Assembly: GCA_014859895.1 (NCBI GenBank)
Contig: JACZKS010000085.1
Location: forward strand, 1 to 45,073
Reading direction: 5' to 3'
Origin: Rhodospirillales bacterium
GTDB taxonomy: Bacteria > Pseudomonadota > Alphaproteobacteria > Rhodospirillales > Shumkoniaceae
Length of the DNA stretch: 45,073 nucleotides
A program made the position numbers and the translations under genes. The notes below the pieces were generated by a model, which worked only from the letters and a program-made list of their open reading frames with translations, was not told the origin of the DNA and searched no databases. Of the stretch, positions 25,647 through 33,782 are shown piece by piece (within the stretch, counting starts at the first letter, position 1; every line of letters starts with the position of its first letter).

Positions 25647-27146
25647 CTAGTTGGCGGGCGGGCTCCAGCGCAGGATCGGGTTGCGCGCCGCCGCCGTTTC
25701 GTCGAGGCGCCGCCGGGGCGTCAGCCGTGGTGCTCCGTGGAAGTAGTCGGCATCGCCACCCTTTGCCCGCTCGGCCAGACCGCGCACCATGGCGATGAAG
25801 GTATCCAGCGTCGCCTTGCTTTCCGTCTCGGTGGGCTCCATGAGCAACGCGCCGTGCACGACCAGCGGAAAGTACATGGTCATCGGGTGAAAACCCTCGT
25901 CGATCATGGCCTTGGCGAAGTCCAGCGTGGAAACGCCGGTATCCTTGAGGAAACGGTCGTCGAACAGTGCCTCGTGCATGCACGGCCCCTCGAAGGGCAC
26001 GCTCAGCGTATCCTTGAGGCTGGCCAGCAGGTAGTTGGCGTTGAGCACGGCATCCTCGGCGACCTGCCTCAAGCCGTCCGAGCCCAAGCTCATCATGTAG
26101 GCCAGCGCCCGCACGAACATGCCGACCTGGCCGTGGAAACCCTTGATGCGGCCGAACGGCTTGGCGTCCGACTCCTCCACGCTTTCGACCAGCCTGAAGC
26201 CGTTTTTGTCGCTAACCACGTAGGGCACCGGCGCGTAAGGGGCAAGGGCGGCCGACAGCACCACCGGGCCGCTGCCCGGGCCGCCGCCGCCGTGCGGCGT
26301 CGAGAAGGTCTTGTGCAGGTTGATGTGCATGCAGTCGATGCCGAGGTCGGCCGGCCGCACCCGCCCGACGATGGCGTTGAAGTTGGCGCCGTCGCAATAG
26401 AAGAAGGCGCCCGCCGCGTGCACCGCTTGGGCGATCTCGATGATGTCGCTTTCGAACAGGCCGCAGGTGTTGGGGTTGGTCAGCATGAAGGCCGCGACGT
26501 CGGGCCCCAGCGCGGCCTTCAACGCACCGAGATCGACCCGGCCGCGTTCATTCGCCGGGATCGATTCGACCACGTAGCCGCAGGCGGCGGCGCTGGCCGG
26601 ATTGGTGCCGTGGGCCGATTCCGGCACCAGGACTCGCTTGCGGGCATCGCCCCGATCCTCGAGCGCGGCGCGGATGATCATCAGGCCGGTCAACTCGCCG
26701 TGCGCGCCGGCGGCCGGCGACATGGCGACGGCGGGCATGCCGGTCAGGACCGACAGCCAATGGCCGGTTGCCCCGATCAGTTCCAGCGCCCCCTGCACGG
26801 TTGATACCGGCTGCAAAGGATGAACGCCGGCGAAGCCGGGCAGGCGGGCCATTTTCTCGTTCAGCCGCGGGTTGTGCTTCATGGTGCACGAACCCAGCGG
26901 GTACATGCCGGCGTCGATGGCGTAGTTCTTCTGGCTCAAGCGCAGGTAGTGGCGCACCACCTCGGGCTCGGAAAGCCCGGGCAGGCCGATGCGCCCCTGG
27001 CGGCCGAGGCCGCCCAGGCGATCGTTGACCGGCGCCGGCTCGGGCAGGTCGACGCCGGTCATGCCGGGAGAGTCGCGCTCGAAGATCAGCGGCTCTTCGT
27101 GTTGCAGGCCGCGATGGCCGGTGATCGTCACGGCGGGGGCGCTCAT
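25647..27146 (-). CDS. gcvPB: Glycine dehydrogenase (decarboxylating) subunit 2
   Basis: A 499-residue PLP-dependent P-protein subunit of the glycine cleavage system. The PLP lysine is in [19 protein letters not shown]. Other conserved segments are [35 protein letters not shown] and NPNTCGLFE. With GcvPA it decarboxylates glycine and transfers the aminomethyl group to lipoyl-GcvH. The start overlaps the gcvPA stop by four bases (ATGA). It is the last gene of the gcv operon and ends at a shared terminator hairpin. Confidence 0.97.
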   Translation of the reverse strand: MSAPAVTITGHRGLQHEEPLIFERDSPGMTGVDLPEPAPVNDRLGGLGRQGRIGLPGLSEPEVVRHYLRLSQKNYAIDAGMYPLGSCTMKHNPRLNEKMARLPGFAGVHPLQPVSTVQGALELIGATGHWLSVLTGMPAVAMSPAAGAHGELTGLMIIRAALEDRGDARKRVLVPESAHGTNPASAAACGYVVESIPANERGRVDLGALKAALGPDVAAFMLTNPNTCGLFESDIIEIAQAVHAAGAFFYCDGANFNAIVGRVRPADLGIDCMHINLHKTFSTPHGGGGPGSGPVVLSAALAPYAPVPYVVSDKNGFRLVESVEESDAKPFGRIKGFHGQVGMFVRALAYMMSLGSDGLRQVAEDAVLNANYLLASLKDTLSVPFEGPCMHEALFDDRFLKDTGVSTLDFAKAMIDEGFHPMTMYFPLVVHGALLMEPTETESKATLDTFIAMVRGLAERAKGGDADYFHGAPRLTPRRRLDETAAARNPILRWSPPAN

Positions 27147-28489
27147 CGGGTGGCCTCCTTCAGGCCGTCGATCAGACGGTCCATGTCGTCATCGGTATTG
27201 GTTTCGGTGACCGCCACCAGCAGCAGCGTCTCGGCCCCGGGCGTTTCCGGCAGCAGGCGCGACACCGGCACGCCGGCGAACAGGCCCTTGCCGGCAAGCG
27301 TCTCGACGACGCCGGCGGCCGGTTTCGGCAGGCGCACCGTGAACTCGTTGAAGAAGCTGTCGTTCACCACCTTGATGCCGGGAAGCCCTGCCAGCCGCTC
27401 GGCCAGTTTGACCGCGTTGGCGTGATTGACGGCGGCCATCCGCGTGAAGCCTTCCTCGCCCAGCATGGTCAGGTGGATGGTGAAAGCCAGCGCGCACAGC
27501 CCCGAATTGGTGCAGATGTTGCTGGTCGCCTTGTCGCGCCGGATGTGCTGCTCGCGGGTCGAAAGGGTCAACACGAAGCCGCGCCGGCCGTCGACGTCGG
27601 TGGTCTGGCCGACCAGCCGCCCGGGAAGCTGGCGGACGAACTTCTGGCGGGTCGCCATCAGGCCGACGGTGGGACCCCCGAAGTTCAGCGCGTTACCCAG
27701 CGATTGGCCTTCGGCGGCGACGATGTCGGCATCCATGGCGCCGGGCGAGCGGATGGCGCCCAGCGACACCACCTCGGTCACCACGACGATCAAAAGCGCG
27801 CCCACCGCGTGGCAGGCGTCGGCCAGCGCCTTGCGGTCGGCCAGCCGGCCGAAGAAGTCGGGGTTCTGCACCACCACGCAGGCGGTTTCCGCGTCGATCA
27901 GGCCGGCCAGATCCTCGGACTTGGTCCAGTCCGGCTGCGGCGTCGTCAGGGTCATGCCGAGGAAGCGCGCGTAGGTGGCGGCGACGGCCCGATAGTGCGG
28001 GTGCAGCGCCCCCGACATCACGGCCTTGTTCCGCTTGGTGATGCGCCCGGCCATCATCACCGCCTCGGCGCAGGCGGTGGCACCGTCGTACATCGAGGCG
28101 TTGGCGACTTCGCAGCCCGTGATGAGAGCGACCTGGGTCTGGAACTCGAACAGGTACTGAAGCGTGCCCTGCGAGATTTCCGGCTGATAGGGCGTATAGG
28201 CGGTCAGGAACTCGCCGCGCTGGATCAGGTGGTCGACCGCCGCCGGCACGAAATGACGATAGGCGCCGGCACCCAGGAAGGAGGGCGCCGCGGTGGCCGG
28301 CAGGTTTTTTGCCGCCATGGCCGAAAGGGCCCGGTCCACTTCCATCTCGCCGCTCATCGGCGGCAGGTCAACGGCGTCCTTCAGGCGGGCCGCCTCGGGG
28401 ACGTCCCTGAACAGGTCGTCGACCGATTTTGCGCCGATCGTCGCCAGCATCTGGCGGCGCTCGTCGCCGGTGAGCGGAAGATAGCGCAT
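27143..28489 (-). CDS. gcvPA: Glycine dehydrogenase (decarboxylating) subunit 1
   Basis: A 448-residue subunit that pairs with GcvPB to form the split P-protein. [15 protein letters not shown] and the following [15 protein letters not shown] are the standard N-terminus. [37 protein letters not shown] (abbreviated [11 protein letters not shown]) and [14 protein letters not shown] confirm the family. The ATG at 28489 overlaps the last base of the gcvH stop (TGATG). The frame remains open upstream inside gcvH but that is a shadow. Split gcvPA/gcvPB genes instead of one fused gcvP are common in many bacterial lineages. Confidence 0.97.
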   Translation of the reverse strand: MRYLPLTGDERRQMLATIGAKSVDDLFRDVPEAARLKDAVDLPPMSGEMEVDRALSAMAAKNLPATAAPSFLGAGAYRHFVPAAVDHLIQRGEFLTAYTPYQPEISQGTLQYLFEFQTQVALITGCEVANASMYDGATACAEAVMMAGRITKRNKAVMSGALHPHYRAVAATYARFLGMTLTTPQPDWTKSEDLAGLIDAETACVVVQNPDFFGRLADRKALADACHAVGALLIVVVTEVVSLGAIRSPGAMDADIVAAEGQSLGNALNFGGPTVGLMATRQKFVRQLPGRLVGQTTDVDGRRGFVLTLSTREQHIRRDKATSNICTNSGLCALAFTIHLTMLGEEGFTRMAAVNHANAVKLAERLAGLPGIKVVNDSFFNEFTVRLPKPAAGVVETLAGKGLFAGVPVSRLLPETPGAETLLLVAVTETNTDDDMDRLIDGLKEATR

Positions 28490-28866
28490 CAGTGGGACTC
28501 GCCGACCAGGTCCTGGTAACTGGCTTCGTCCAGCAGGGCGTCCAGTTCCTTCGGGTTGGCGATGCGGATCTTGAAGAACCAGCCGCCGCCCATGGCATCG
28601 GCGTTGACCTTGGCTGGATCGTCGCCGAGTGCGGCGTTGACCTCGACAACCTCGCCGCCAATCGGGGCATAGACCTCGCTGGCCGCCTTGACCGATTCGA
28701 TCACCGCCGCCTCGTCGCCCTGGGCGACCTTCTTGCCGATGGCCGGCAGTTCGATGAAGACCAGATCGCCCAGCTGTTGCTGGGCGTGATCGGTGATTCC
28801 CACGGTGCCGATGTCTCCCTCGACCCGCACCCACTCGTGTTCCTTGGTGTATTTGATGGTGGCCAT
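28489..28866 (-). CDS. gcvH: Glycine cleavage system H protein
   Basis: A 125-residue lipoyl carrier protein. The lipoylated lysine is K60 in [26 protein letters not shown] opens the protein, and [14 protein letters not shown] closes it. It shuttles the aminomethyl intermediate between the P, T and L proteins. It starts 18 bases after gcvT and is coupled to gcvPA. No L-protein (lipoamide dehydrogenase) gene is present in the window, as is usual. Confidence 0.97.
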   Translation of the reverse strand: MATIKYTKEHEWVRVEGDIGTVGITDHAQQQLGDLVFIELPAIGKKVAQGDEAAVIESVKAASEVYAPIGGEVVEVNAALGDDPAKVNADAMGGGWFFKIRIANPKELDALLDEASYQDLVGESH

Positions 28867-28884
28867 CGTTTGTTTTCCCTTCGC

Positions 28885-29997
28885 TTAACCCTTGAAGTAA
28901 CGGTGTTCGGTGAACGGCAGCTTGACGACGCGCGCCGGCTGGGCGCGCTCGCGGACGATCAATTGAAGCGGCGTTCCCGGCGCCGCGAACGCCGTCTGGA
29001 CGTAGCCCATGGCGACTGGCCCGCCGACGCTGGGGCCGTAGCCGCCGCTGGTGATCTCGCCGACGGGCGCGCCTTTCTCGTCGGTGACGACGGTATGGGC
29101 GCGGGCCGGCGCCTTGCCTTCAGGCAGGATGCCGACGCGCCGGCGGGATACCCCTTGGGCGATCTGCTTTTGGACGACGGCGGCGCCTGGAAAGCCGCCA
29201 TGCTCGCGGCGCCGCTTGCTGATGGTCCACAGCAGCGAAGCCTCGATGGGCGTCGTGGTCTCGTCGATGTCGCTGCCATAAAGGCAGAGCCCGGCTTCGA
29301 GCCTCAGCGAATCTCGCGCGCCCAAGCCAATGGGTTTGACTTCCGGCTGGGCCAGCAGCGCGCGGGCCAGTTCCTTGGCCCATCCGGCCGACACCGAAAT
29401 CTCGAAGCCGTCCTCGCCGGTATAGCCCGAGCGCGTGACCTGGCAGTCGATGCCGGCGATCTTGATGTCGGCGATGCTCATGAAGGGCATGGCTGACGAG
29501 GCCGGGGCGAGGCGGGCGAGCGCAACGTCGGCCCCTGGACCCTGCAGCGCCAGAAGCGCGCGGTCGGCCAGGATCTCCATTTTTAGGCGCCCGGCCAACT
29601 TGGCCTCGATGTGAGCGAAATCAGCGTCCTTGCAGGCGGCGTTGACGACCAGGAACAGGTGGTCATCTCTTCTCGCGATCATCAGGTCGTCGAGGATACC
29701 GCCCTTCTCGTTGGTGAACATCGTATAGCGGATGCGCCCACGGGGCAGTTCGACGACGTCCCCCGGCACCAGCGTTTCGAAGGCAGCATCGGCGTCGGGA
29801 CCCCACAGGCGCGCCTGTCCCATGTGCGACACGTCGAACAGCCCGGCATGACTGCGGGTATGAAGATGCTCGGCAAGGATGCCTTCGTACTGCACCGGCA
29901 TTTCGTAGCCGGCGAAGGGCACCATGCGGCCGCCGAGTTCGCGGTGGAGGGAATCCAGCGGCGTCCGCTTCAGGCTTTCAGTCGGGGCATCGGTCAT
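28885..29997 (-). CDS. gcvT: Aminomethyltransferase (glycine cleavage T protein)
   Basis: A 370-residue tetrahydrofolate-dependent enzyme that releases ammonia and forms methylene-THF. [27 protein letters not shown], the [13 protein letters not shown] folate-binding region, [15 protein letters not shown] and RRRVGIL are conserved landmarks. The ATG at 29997 is chosen over one ten codons upstream because [13 protein letters not shown] precedes a normal family N-terminus. It is the first gene of the operon and sits about 55 bases downstream of the tandem glycine riboswitch. Confidence 0.96.
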   Translation of the reverse strand: MTDAPTESLKRTPLDSLHRELGGRMVPFAGYEMPVQYEGILAEHLHTRSHAGLFDVSHMGQARLWGPDADAAFETLVPGDVVELPRGRIRYTMFTNEKGGILDDLMIARRDDHLFLVVNAACKDADFAHIEAKLAGRLKMEILADRALLALQGPGADVALARLAPASSAMPFMSIADIKIAGIDCQVTRSGYTGEDGFEISVSAGWAKELARALLAQPEVKPIGLGARDSLRLEAGLCLYGSDIDETTTPIEASLLWTISKRRREHGGFPGAAVVQKQIAQGVSRRRVGILPEGKAPARAHTVVTDEKGAPVGEITSGGYGPSVGGPVAMGYVQTAFAAPGTPLQLIVRERAQPARVVKLPFTEHRYFKG

Positions 29998-30051
29998 CGG
30001 CGTCTCCCAGGCGGCAAGAAGGCACACTCCGCCAGCCCCATGCCGACGGAT

Positions 30052-30246
30052 GCCCCCTCTGTCCCACGACCTGAAAGAATCGCCGGCGCCGCGCCGGCTT
30101 ACATCTTCGGTGGGGCGCCCCGCCCTTAAGGCGGACGCCCGCTCTCCAGAGTTCAGTCTTCCTGCGGTCCTTTTGCCTGAGAGTTTCCGGGGCGGTTGCT
30201 CCTTCGGCGCCGGCAGCGGCTATCCCGCCGATCCGGTCTCTCCCAC
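30052..30246 (-). ncRNA. Tandem glycine riboswitch upstream of the gcv operon
   Basis: Read on the minus strand, aptamer 1 shows GGGAGAGACC (30244-30235), GCCGAAGGAGCAA (30208-30196) and AACTCTCAGGCAAAAGGACC (about 30185-30166). Aptamer 2 shows CTCTGGAGAGCG (30151-30140), CACCGAAG (30112-30105), TCTTTCAGGT (30078-30069) and GACAGAGGGG (30063-30054). These are the conserved core elements of both glycine aptamers joined by a short linker. The class is usually an ON switch for glycine degradation, matching gcvTHP downstream. Confidence 0.95.
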
Positions 30247-30294
30247 AGGAAGGGTCCTTAAGCCCATCACCGACAGGCGGCAGCACCCGGAGCC

Positions 30295-30322
30295 AGTTTA
30301 GTGACTTGCCGGCCCAGGTCAA
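30295..30322 (-). promoter_or_regulatory. Putative promoter of the riboswitch-gcv operon
   Basis: On the minus strand TTGACC (30322-30317) is followed after 16 bases by TAAACT (30300-30295). Transcription would start near 30288, about 40 bases before the first aptamer, giving a leader of roughly 290 bases before gcvT. Confidence 0.6.
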
Positions 30323-30338
30323 CTGTCCGCGCGTCCCC

Positions 30339-30905
30339 CTATCGACGGGTTCCGCTGGCCTGCTTGCGGTTGAACTCCAGTTCCTCCTGGTTGAGGTCGT
30401 ATCCGACGTAAATCCGGAAGTCGCTGCCTGCCTGCCCTTTTTTCAGGGGAATGGACAGGTAGACGGGCTCGTCCGTCCAGCGAAGCTGGCTGCGGTTGCC
30501 GGTGAACTCGACGGTGCCCGCGAAGTCCTGCTTGTTGAGGACCTCCTGGTTCTTGCCGGTCACGGCGACGAAATAGTGCACCAGCGCCTTGCCGTCGCGA
30601 TTGGCGGGGCCGCGGGCCATCTCCATCGAAACCGCCATCTCGACGGCAAGCGTTCCCTCGCCGGTTTCCTTTTTCACGTTGTAGTCGCAGGCCCCTGCGG
30701 CGTCGACCAACCGGGCCTCGTAGAGGACATCGGTGAGATCGCGGCCGCGCCCCTCGATGAACTTGGTGAGGATGGCGGCATCGCCGAGCACCGAGACGTC
30801 GGGGCAGGGCGGCGGCGGGGCGCTGGCCGTGAACATCCCACATGCGGAAAGGGCCAACGTCATCATGGCGATCACGGCCGGCCGGTAAGCGAAAAGATGA
30901 GTCAT
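30339..30905 (-). CDS. Hypothetical lipoprotein
   Basis: A 188-residue exported protein. The signal peptide ends in lipobox LSAC (C22). After a short Pro-rich stretch (SAPPPPCPDVSVLGDAA), the mature domain is mixed strand and helix, with FIEGRGRDLTDVLYEARL and a YFVAVTGKNQEVLNKQDF segment (abbreviated VAVTGKNQEVL). I recognise it only as similar in outline to small conserved alphaproteobacterial lipoproteins. I chose the ATG at 30905 because it opens a normal signal peptide; the frame continues upstream through the CDGSH gene without meaning. It lies five bases after the CDGSH gene's stop, on the same strand. Confidence 0.75.
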   Translation of the reverse strand: MTHLFAYRPAVIAMMTLALSACGMFTASAPPPPCPDVSVLGDAAILTKFIEGRGRDLTDVLYEARLVDAAGACDYNVKKETGEGTLAVEMAVSMEMARGPANRDGKALVHYFVAVTGKNQEVLNKQDFAGTVEFTGNRSQLRWTDEPVYLSIPLKKGQAGSDFRIYVGYDLNQEELEFNRKQASGTRR

Positions 30906-30910
30906 GGCGC

Positions 30911-31150
30911 TCACAATGTCGAATGGGTGCCGTCGCAGAACGGCGCGTCGCCGGTCCGCTTGCAGCCGCACAGATAGACGGTTTCCGACTGCTTCGCGGT
31001 AAAGACCGTCGGCGTCAGGCCGGTTCCCTTGTGGGAGCCGTCGCAATAGGGCTGGCCGGCGCTGCGGCCGCAGCGGCACCAGGCGTATTTCTTGCCGGCC
31101 TCGACATCGACCGCGTAGGGGCCTTTCTGGGCGACAATGGATGGTTCCAT
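30911..31150 (-). CDS. Double CDGSH iron-sulfur domain protein
   Basis: A 79-residue protein made of two CDGSH motifs, each able to bind a 2Fe-2S cluster through three Cys and one His. The first is C25, C27, C36, H40 (CRCG then YCDGSH); the second is C61, C63, C72, H76 (CGCK then FCDGTH). Twin-motif proteins are a known bacterial group implicated in redox or cluster transfer. The ATG at 31150 is preferred; a start 23 codons upstream adds an Arg-rich extension with no family match. It precedes the lipoprotein gene by five bases. Confidence 0.93.
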   Translation of the reverse strand: MEPSIVAQKGPYAVDVEAGKKYAWCRCGRSAGQPYCDGSHKGTGLTPTVFTAKQSETVYLCGCKRTGDAPFCDGTHSTL

Positions 31151-31283
31151 GGCATTTCTTCTTTCTATGCCGGATCGGGCGTGATGGGCGACTTTAGGGG
31201 ACTCCCGCCGGCGGCTCAAGGCCGCTCGCTGAATTTCCGGGTCCCGGCCCGCCCTTGCCAGCGACGCCTCCAGCCCGTAAACA

Positions 31284-31318
31284 GACGGTGGCCTGGGGCC
31301 TTATTGGCCCCCGCCGTC
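31284..31318 (+). other. Long hairpin in the thrB leader
   Basis: GGGGCC-TTATT-GGCCCC (31295-31311) is a perfect inner stem. Outer arms GACGG (31284-31288) and CCGTC (31314-31318) extend it with an internal loop. It ends 19 bases before the thrB ATG, so it would lie in the thrB leader if transcription starts upstream. No T-tract follows. Confidence 0.45.
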
Positions 31319-31337
31319 ACCGATCCCGAGGGAATAC

Positions 31338-32300
31338 ATGGCCGTTTACACCGAGGTTTCGGACGAGGACCTGACCGCCTTCGTTGCCGATTACGACGTC
31401 GGCGAGGTGATGTCGTGCAAAGGCATCGCCGAGGGCATCGAGAATACCAATTACGTGGTCGAGACCGAAGGTGGCCGTTTCATCCTGACGCTGTATGAGC
31501 GAAGGGTGAAGCCGGACGAACTGCCGTTCTTCCTGGGCCTGATGGAGCATCTGGCCGGCAAGGGCGTGCCCTGTCCGACGCCGCTACGCACCAAAGGCGG
31601 CCGGGTCCTGCGCGAGCTCGGCGGCCGGCCGGCGGCGATGGTGTCCTTCCTTGGCGGGATGTGGCCGCGCCGGCCCACCCCCGATCATTGCGCCGCCCTT
31701 GGCCAGGCACTGGCCGGCCTGCATCGGGCCGGCGCCGATATCGCGCTTTACAGGGCCAACGACCTGTCGCTGGCGGGTTGGCGGCCGCTGCTGATGGCTT
31801 CGCTCGATCATGCCGATAGCGTCAAGCCGGGATTGGCCGCCGAACTCGAGGCGGAACTGGCCTTTCTGGAATCCCGGTGGCCGGCGGACCTGCCGGCCGG
31901 CGTCATCCATGCCGACCTTTTTCCCGACAACGTGTTTTTCCGGGGGGTCACGCTTTCGGGCCTCATCGATTTCTATTTCGCCTGCAACGACTTCCTTGCC
32001 TACGACGTGGCGGTCTGCCTGAACGCGTGGTGCTTCGAGGCGGACGGCGCCTTCAACGCCACCAAGGCCAAGCGGCTGCTGGCCGCCTACGGGCGGGTAC
32101 GGACGTTCACGCCCGCCGAACTGGCCACGCTCTCGGTGCTGGCGCGCGGCAGCGCGCTACGTTTCCTTTTGACCCGGCTCTACGACTGGGTGCATACCCC
32201 CAAGGGGGCCCTGGTGACGCCCAAGGACCCGCTAGAATACCTGGGCAAACTGCGCTTCCATCAGGCCGCTTCCGGCCCGGGCGCCTATGGATTGGAATGA
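31338..32300 (+). CDS. thrB: Homoserine kinase (ThrB2, choline kinase-like fold)
   Basis: A 320-residue enzyme that phosphorylates homoserine in threonine synthesis. This is the ChoK/APH-fold type found in alphaproteobacteria and pseudomonads, not the GHMP type. [27 protein letters not shown] and [10 protein letters not shown] open the protein. The kinase catalytic loop is [14 protein letters not shown], followed by the metal-binding [19 protein letters not shown] Shine-Dalgarno lies before the ATG. It overlaps rnhA by 14 bases. thrC, which uses its product, lies 6 kb away. Confidence 0.95.
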   Translation: MAVYTEVSDEDLTAFVADYDVGEVMSCKGIAEGIENTNYVVETEGGRFILTLYERRVKPDELPFFLGLMEHLAGKGVPCPTPLRTKGGRVLRELGGRPAAMVSFLGGMWPRRPTPDHCAALGQALAGLHRAGADIALYRANDLSLAGWRPLLMASLDHADSVKPGLAAELEAELAFLESRWPADLPAGVIHADLFPDNVFFRGVTLSGLIDFYFACNDFLAYDVAVCLNAWCFEADGAFNATKAKRLLAAYGRVRTFTPAELATLSVLARGSALRFLLTRLYDWVHTPKGALVTPKDPLEYLGKLRFHQAASGPGAYGLE

Positions 32301-32805
32301 TGCCGTGACGGAAGAAAGCCCCCGCGCCGAACAGGACGATGCCGTCGACATCTTCACCGACGGCGCGTGCAGCGGCAATCCCGGCCCGGGCGGCTGGGGC
32401 GCCGTGCTGCGCTGGCGCGGCCACGAGAAGGAGATCTACGGCGGCGAGGTCATGACCACCAACAACCGCATGGAAATGATGGCGGCGATCAAGGCCTTGG
32501 AGGCGTTGGGCCGGCCGGTGCCGGTTCGCCTGCACACCGACAGCCGCTATCTGCGCGACGGCATCACCGGCTGGATCCATGCCTGGAAACGCAATAGCTG
32601 GAAGACGGCGGCCAAGAAGCCGGTGAAGAACGAAGACCTGTGGCGGCGGCTGGACGCGCTTTTGGTCGGCCAGCGGGTGGAATGGCACTGGGTCAAGGGC
32701 CATGCCGGCCATGTCGAGAACGAACGGGCGGACGAACTGGCCCGGCGGGGCATCGCCGAGATCGCCAGAGCCGAGGCCGCCGAACGAGCGGTAACGGGAG
32801 GATGA
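32287..32805 (+). CDS. rnhA: Ribonuclease HI
   Basis: A 172-residue enzyme that degrades RNA in RNA-DNA hybrids. The catalytic acids are in [17 protein letters not shown] (Asp), [13 protein letters not shown] (Glu), LHTDSRYL (Asp) and NERADELA (Asp). [13 protein letters not shown] gives the active-site His. I use the ATG at 32287 overlapping thrB; a GTG at 32305 is an alternative because the first 20 residues are not conserved. The thrB-rnhA pairing is common in alphaproteobacteria. Confidence 0.96.
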   Translation: MDWNDAVTEESPRAEQDDAVDIFTDGACSGNPGPGGWGAVLRWRGHEKEIYGGEVMTTNNRMEMMAAIKALEALGRPVPVRLHTDSRYLRDGITGWIHAWKRNSWKTAAKKPVKNEDLWRRLDALLVGQRVEWHWVKGHAGHVENERADELARRGIAEIARAEAAERAVTGG

Positions 32806-32807
32806 TC

Positions 32808-33158
32808 ATGAAAGTCGTGCATTTTGAAGACGCCGAAACCAAGAATTTCGAGGGGGCCGGCGCCACCGGCGTCGTCGGCCGGCTGCTGATCGGCCAGGCT
32901 GACGGGGCGCCCAATTTCGCCATGCGCCTGTTCGAGCTGGCCGAAGGCGGCGCGACCCCACGCCACACCCATGCCTGGGAGCACGAGGTCTTCGTGCATG
33001 CCGGCAAGGGGGCCGTCTGGCGCAACGGCGAGTGGATCGACGTGGCGCCGGGTACGGCGGTGTTTGTGCCGGGCGGCGAGGAGCACCAGTTCTGCAATAC
33101 GGGAAGCGAGCCGTTGCGCTTCGTCTGCCTGGTGCCGCGCGGCAGCCCCGAACTCTGA
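32808..33158 (+). CDS. Cupin-domain protein
   Basis: A 116-residue single-cupin protein. Motif 1 provides H53 and H55 (PRHTHAWEHE) and motif 2 H93 (VPGGEEHQFCN), the usual metal ligands. The ATG at 32808 is preceded by GGGAGG; another ATG six bases upstream is less well placed. It follows rnhA by two bases, hence is probably cotranscribed. Cupins of this size include dioxygenases, isomerases and ligand-binding proteins; the substrate cannot be read from the sequence. Confidence 0.88.
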   Translation: MKVVHFEDAETKNFEGAGATGVVGRLLIGQADGAPNFAMRLFELAEGGATPRHTHAWEHEVFVHAGKGAVWRNGEWIDVAPGTAVFVPGGEEHQFCNTGSEPLRFVCLVPRGSPEL

Positions 33159-33192
33159 CGGCGGCCGCGCGGTTGACGGACTCTCGGCTTGC

Positions 33193-33675
33193 TTAGAGCT
33201 GGGCTAGCAGTTTTTCAGCGTCCGAGACCTCGAAGGCACCCGGCTCCTCGACGTTGAGGGACTTCACGACGCCATCATCGACGATGGCGGAAAAGCGCTG
33301 GACGCGCACGCCCAGGCCCCGGCCGCTGAGGTCGAACGTCAGGCCGGCCGCCTTGGCGAAATCGCCGCTGCCGTCGGCCAGCATCTTCACGGTGTCGCCG
33401 ACGCCTTCCGAGTTGCGCCAGGCTTCGAGCACGAAAACGTCGTTGACGGCGACGCAGGCTACGGTGTCGACACCCTTGACCTTGAACTTGTCGGCGTTCT
33501 TGACGTACCCGGGCAGATGCTTGACCGAACAGGTGGGGGTGAAGGCGCCGGGTACGCCGAACAGCGCCACTTTCTTGCCCTTGAACAGCTCGTCGCTGCT
33601 CAACGGTTGCGGGCCGTCCTTGCCCATGGTCATGAAGGTGGCGGACGGCATGCGGTCTCCGACTTTGATGGTCAT
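33193..33675 (-). CDS. Peroxiredoxin (Prx5/AHP1 type)
   Basis: A 160-residue thiol peroxidase. The peroxidatic cysteine is C49 in PGAFTPTCSVKHLPGY. C74 in VACVAVND matches the position of the second, often non-catalytic, cysteine of this group. VGVRVQRFSAIVDDGVV-like residues (RVQRFSAIVDDG) near 125-136 complete the active-site wall. The ATG at 33675 (MTIKVGDRMP) is chosen. It reduces peroxides, probably using glutaredoxin or glutathione. It is separated from the upstream reductase gene by two hairpins. Confidence 0.93.
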   Translation of the reverse strand: MTIKVGDRMPSATFMTMGKDGPQPLSSDELFKGKKVALFGVPGAFTPTCSVKHLPGYVKNADKFKVKGVDTVACVAVNDVFVLEAWRNSEGVGDTVKMLADGSGDFAKAAGLTFDLSGRGLGVRVQRFSAIVDDGVVKSLNVEEPGAFEVSDAEKLLAQL

Positions 33676-33715
33676 GACGGTCAATTCCCTCGCTTAGCGA
33701 TAAACAAATAGGCGC

Positions 33716-33734
33716 GGGGGGCCTTGCGGCCCCC
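33716..33734 (-). terminator. GC-rich hairpin between reductase and peroxiredoxin genes
   Basis: GGGGGCC (33717-33723) pairs with GGCCCCC (33728-33734) around TTGC. On the minus strand it lies after the reductase stop and is followed a few bases later by TATTTGTTT. Confidence 0.6.
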
Positions 33735-33754
33735 GGCTCAAGCTAAGATGGGGT

Positions 33755-33776
33755 GCCCTGGGCCCGATTCCAGGGC
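33755..33776 (-). terminator. Second hairpin just after the reductase stop
   Basis: GCCCTGG (33755-33761) pairs with CCAGGGC (33770-33776) around an eight-base loop, seven bases beyond the reductase stop. It is probably part of the same termination region as the hairpin at 33716. Confidence 0.5.
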
Positions 33777-33782
33777 CGGCGG

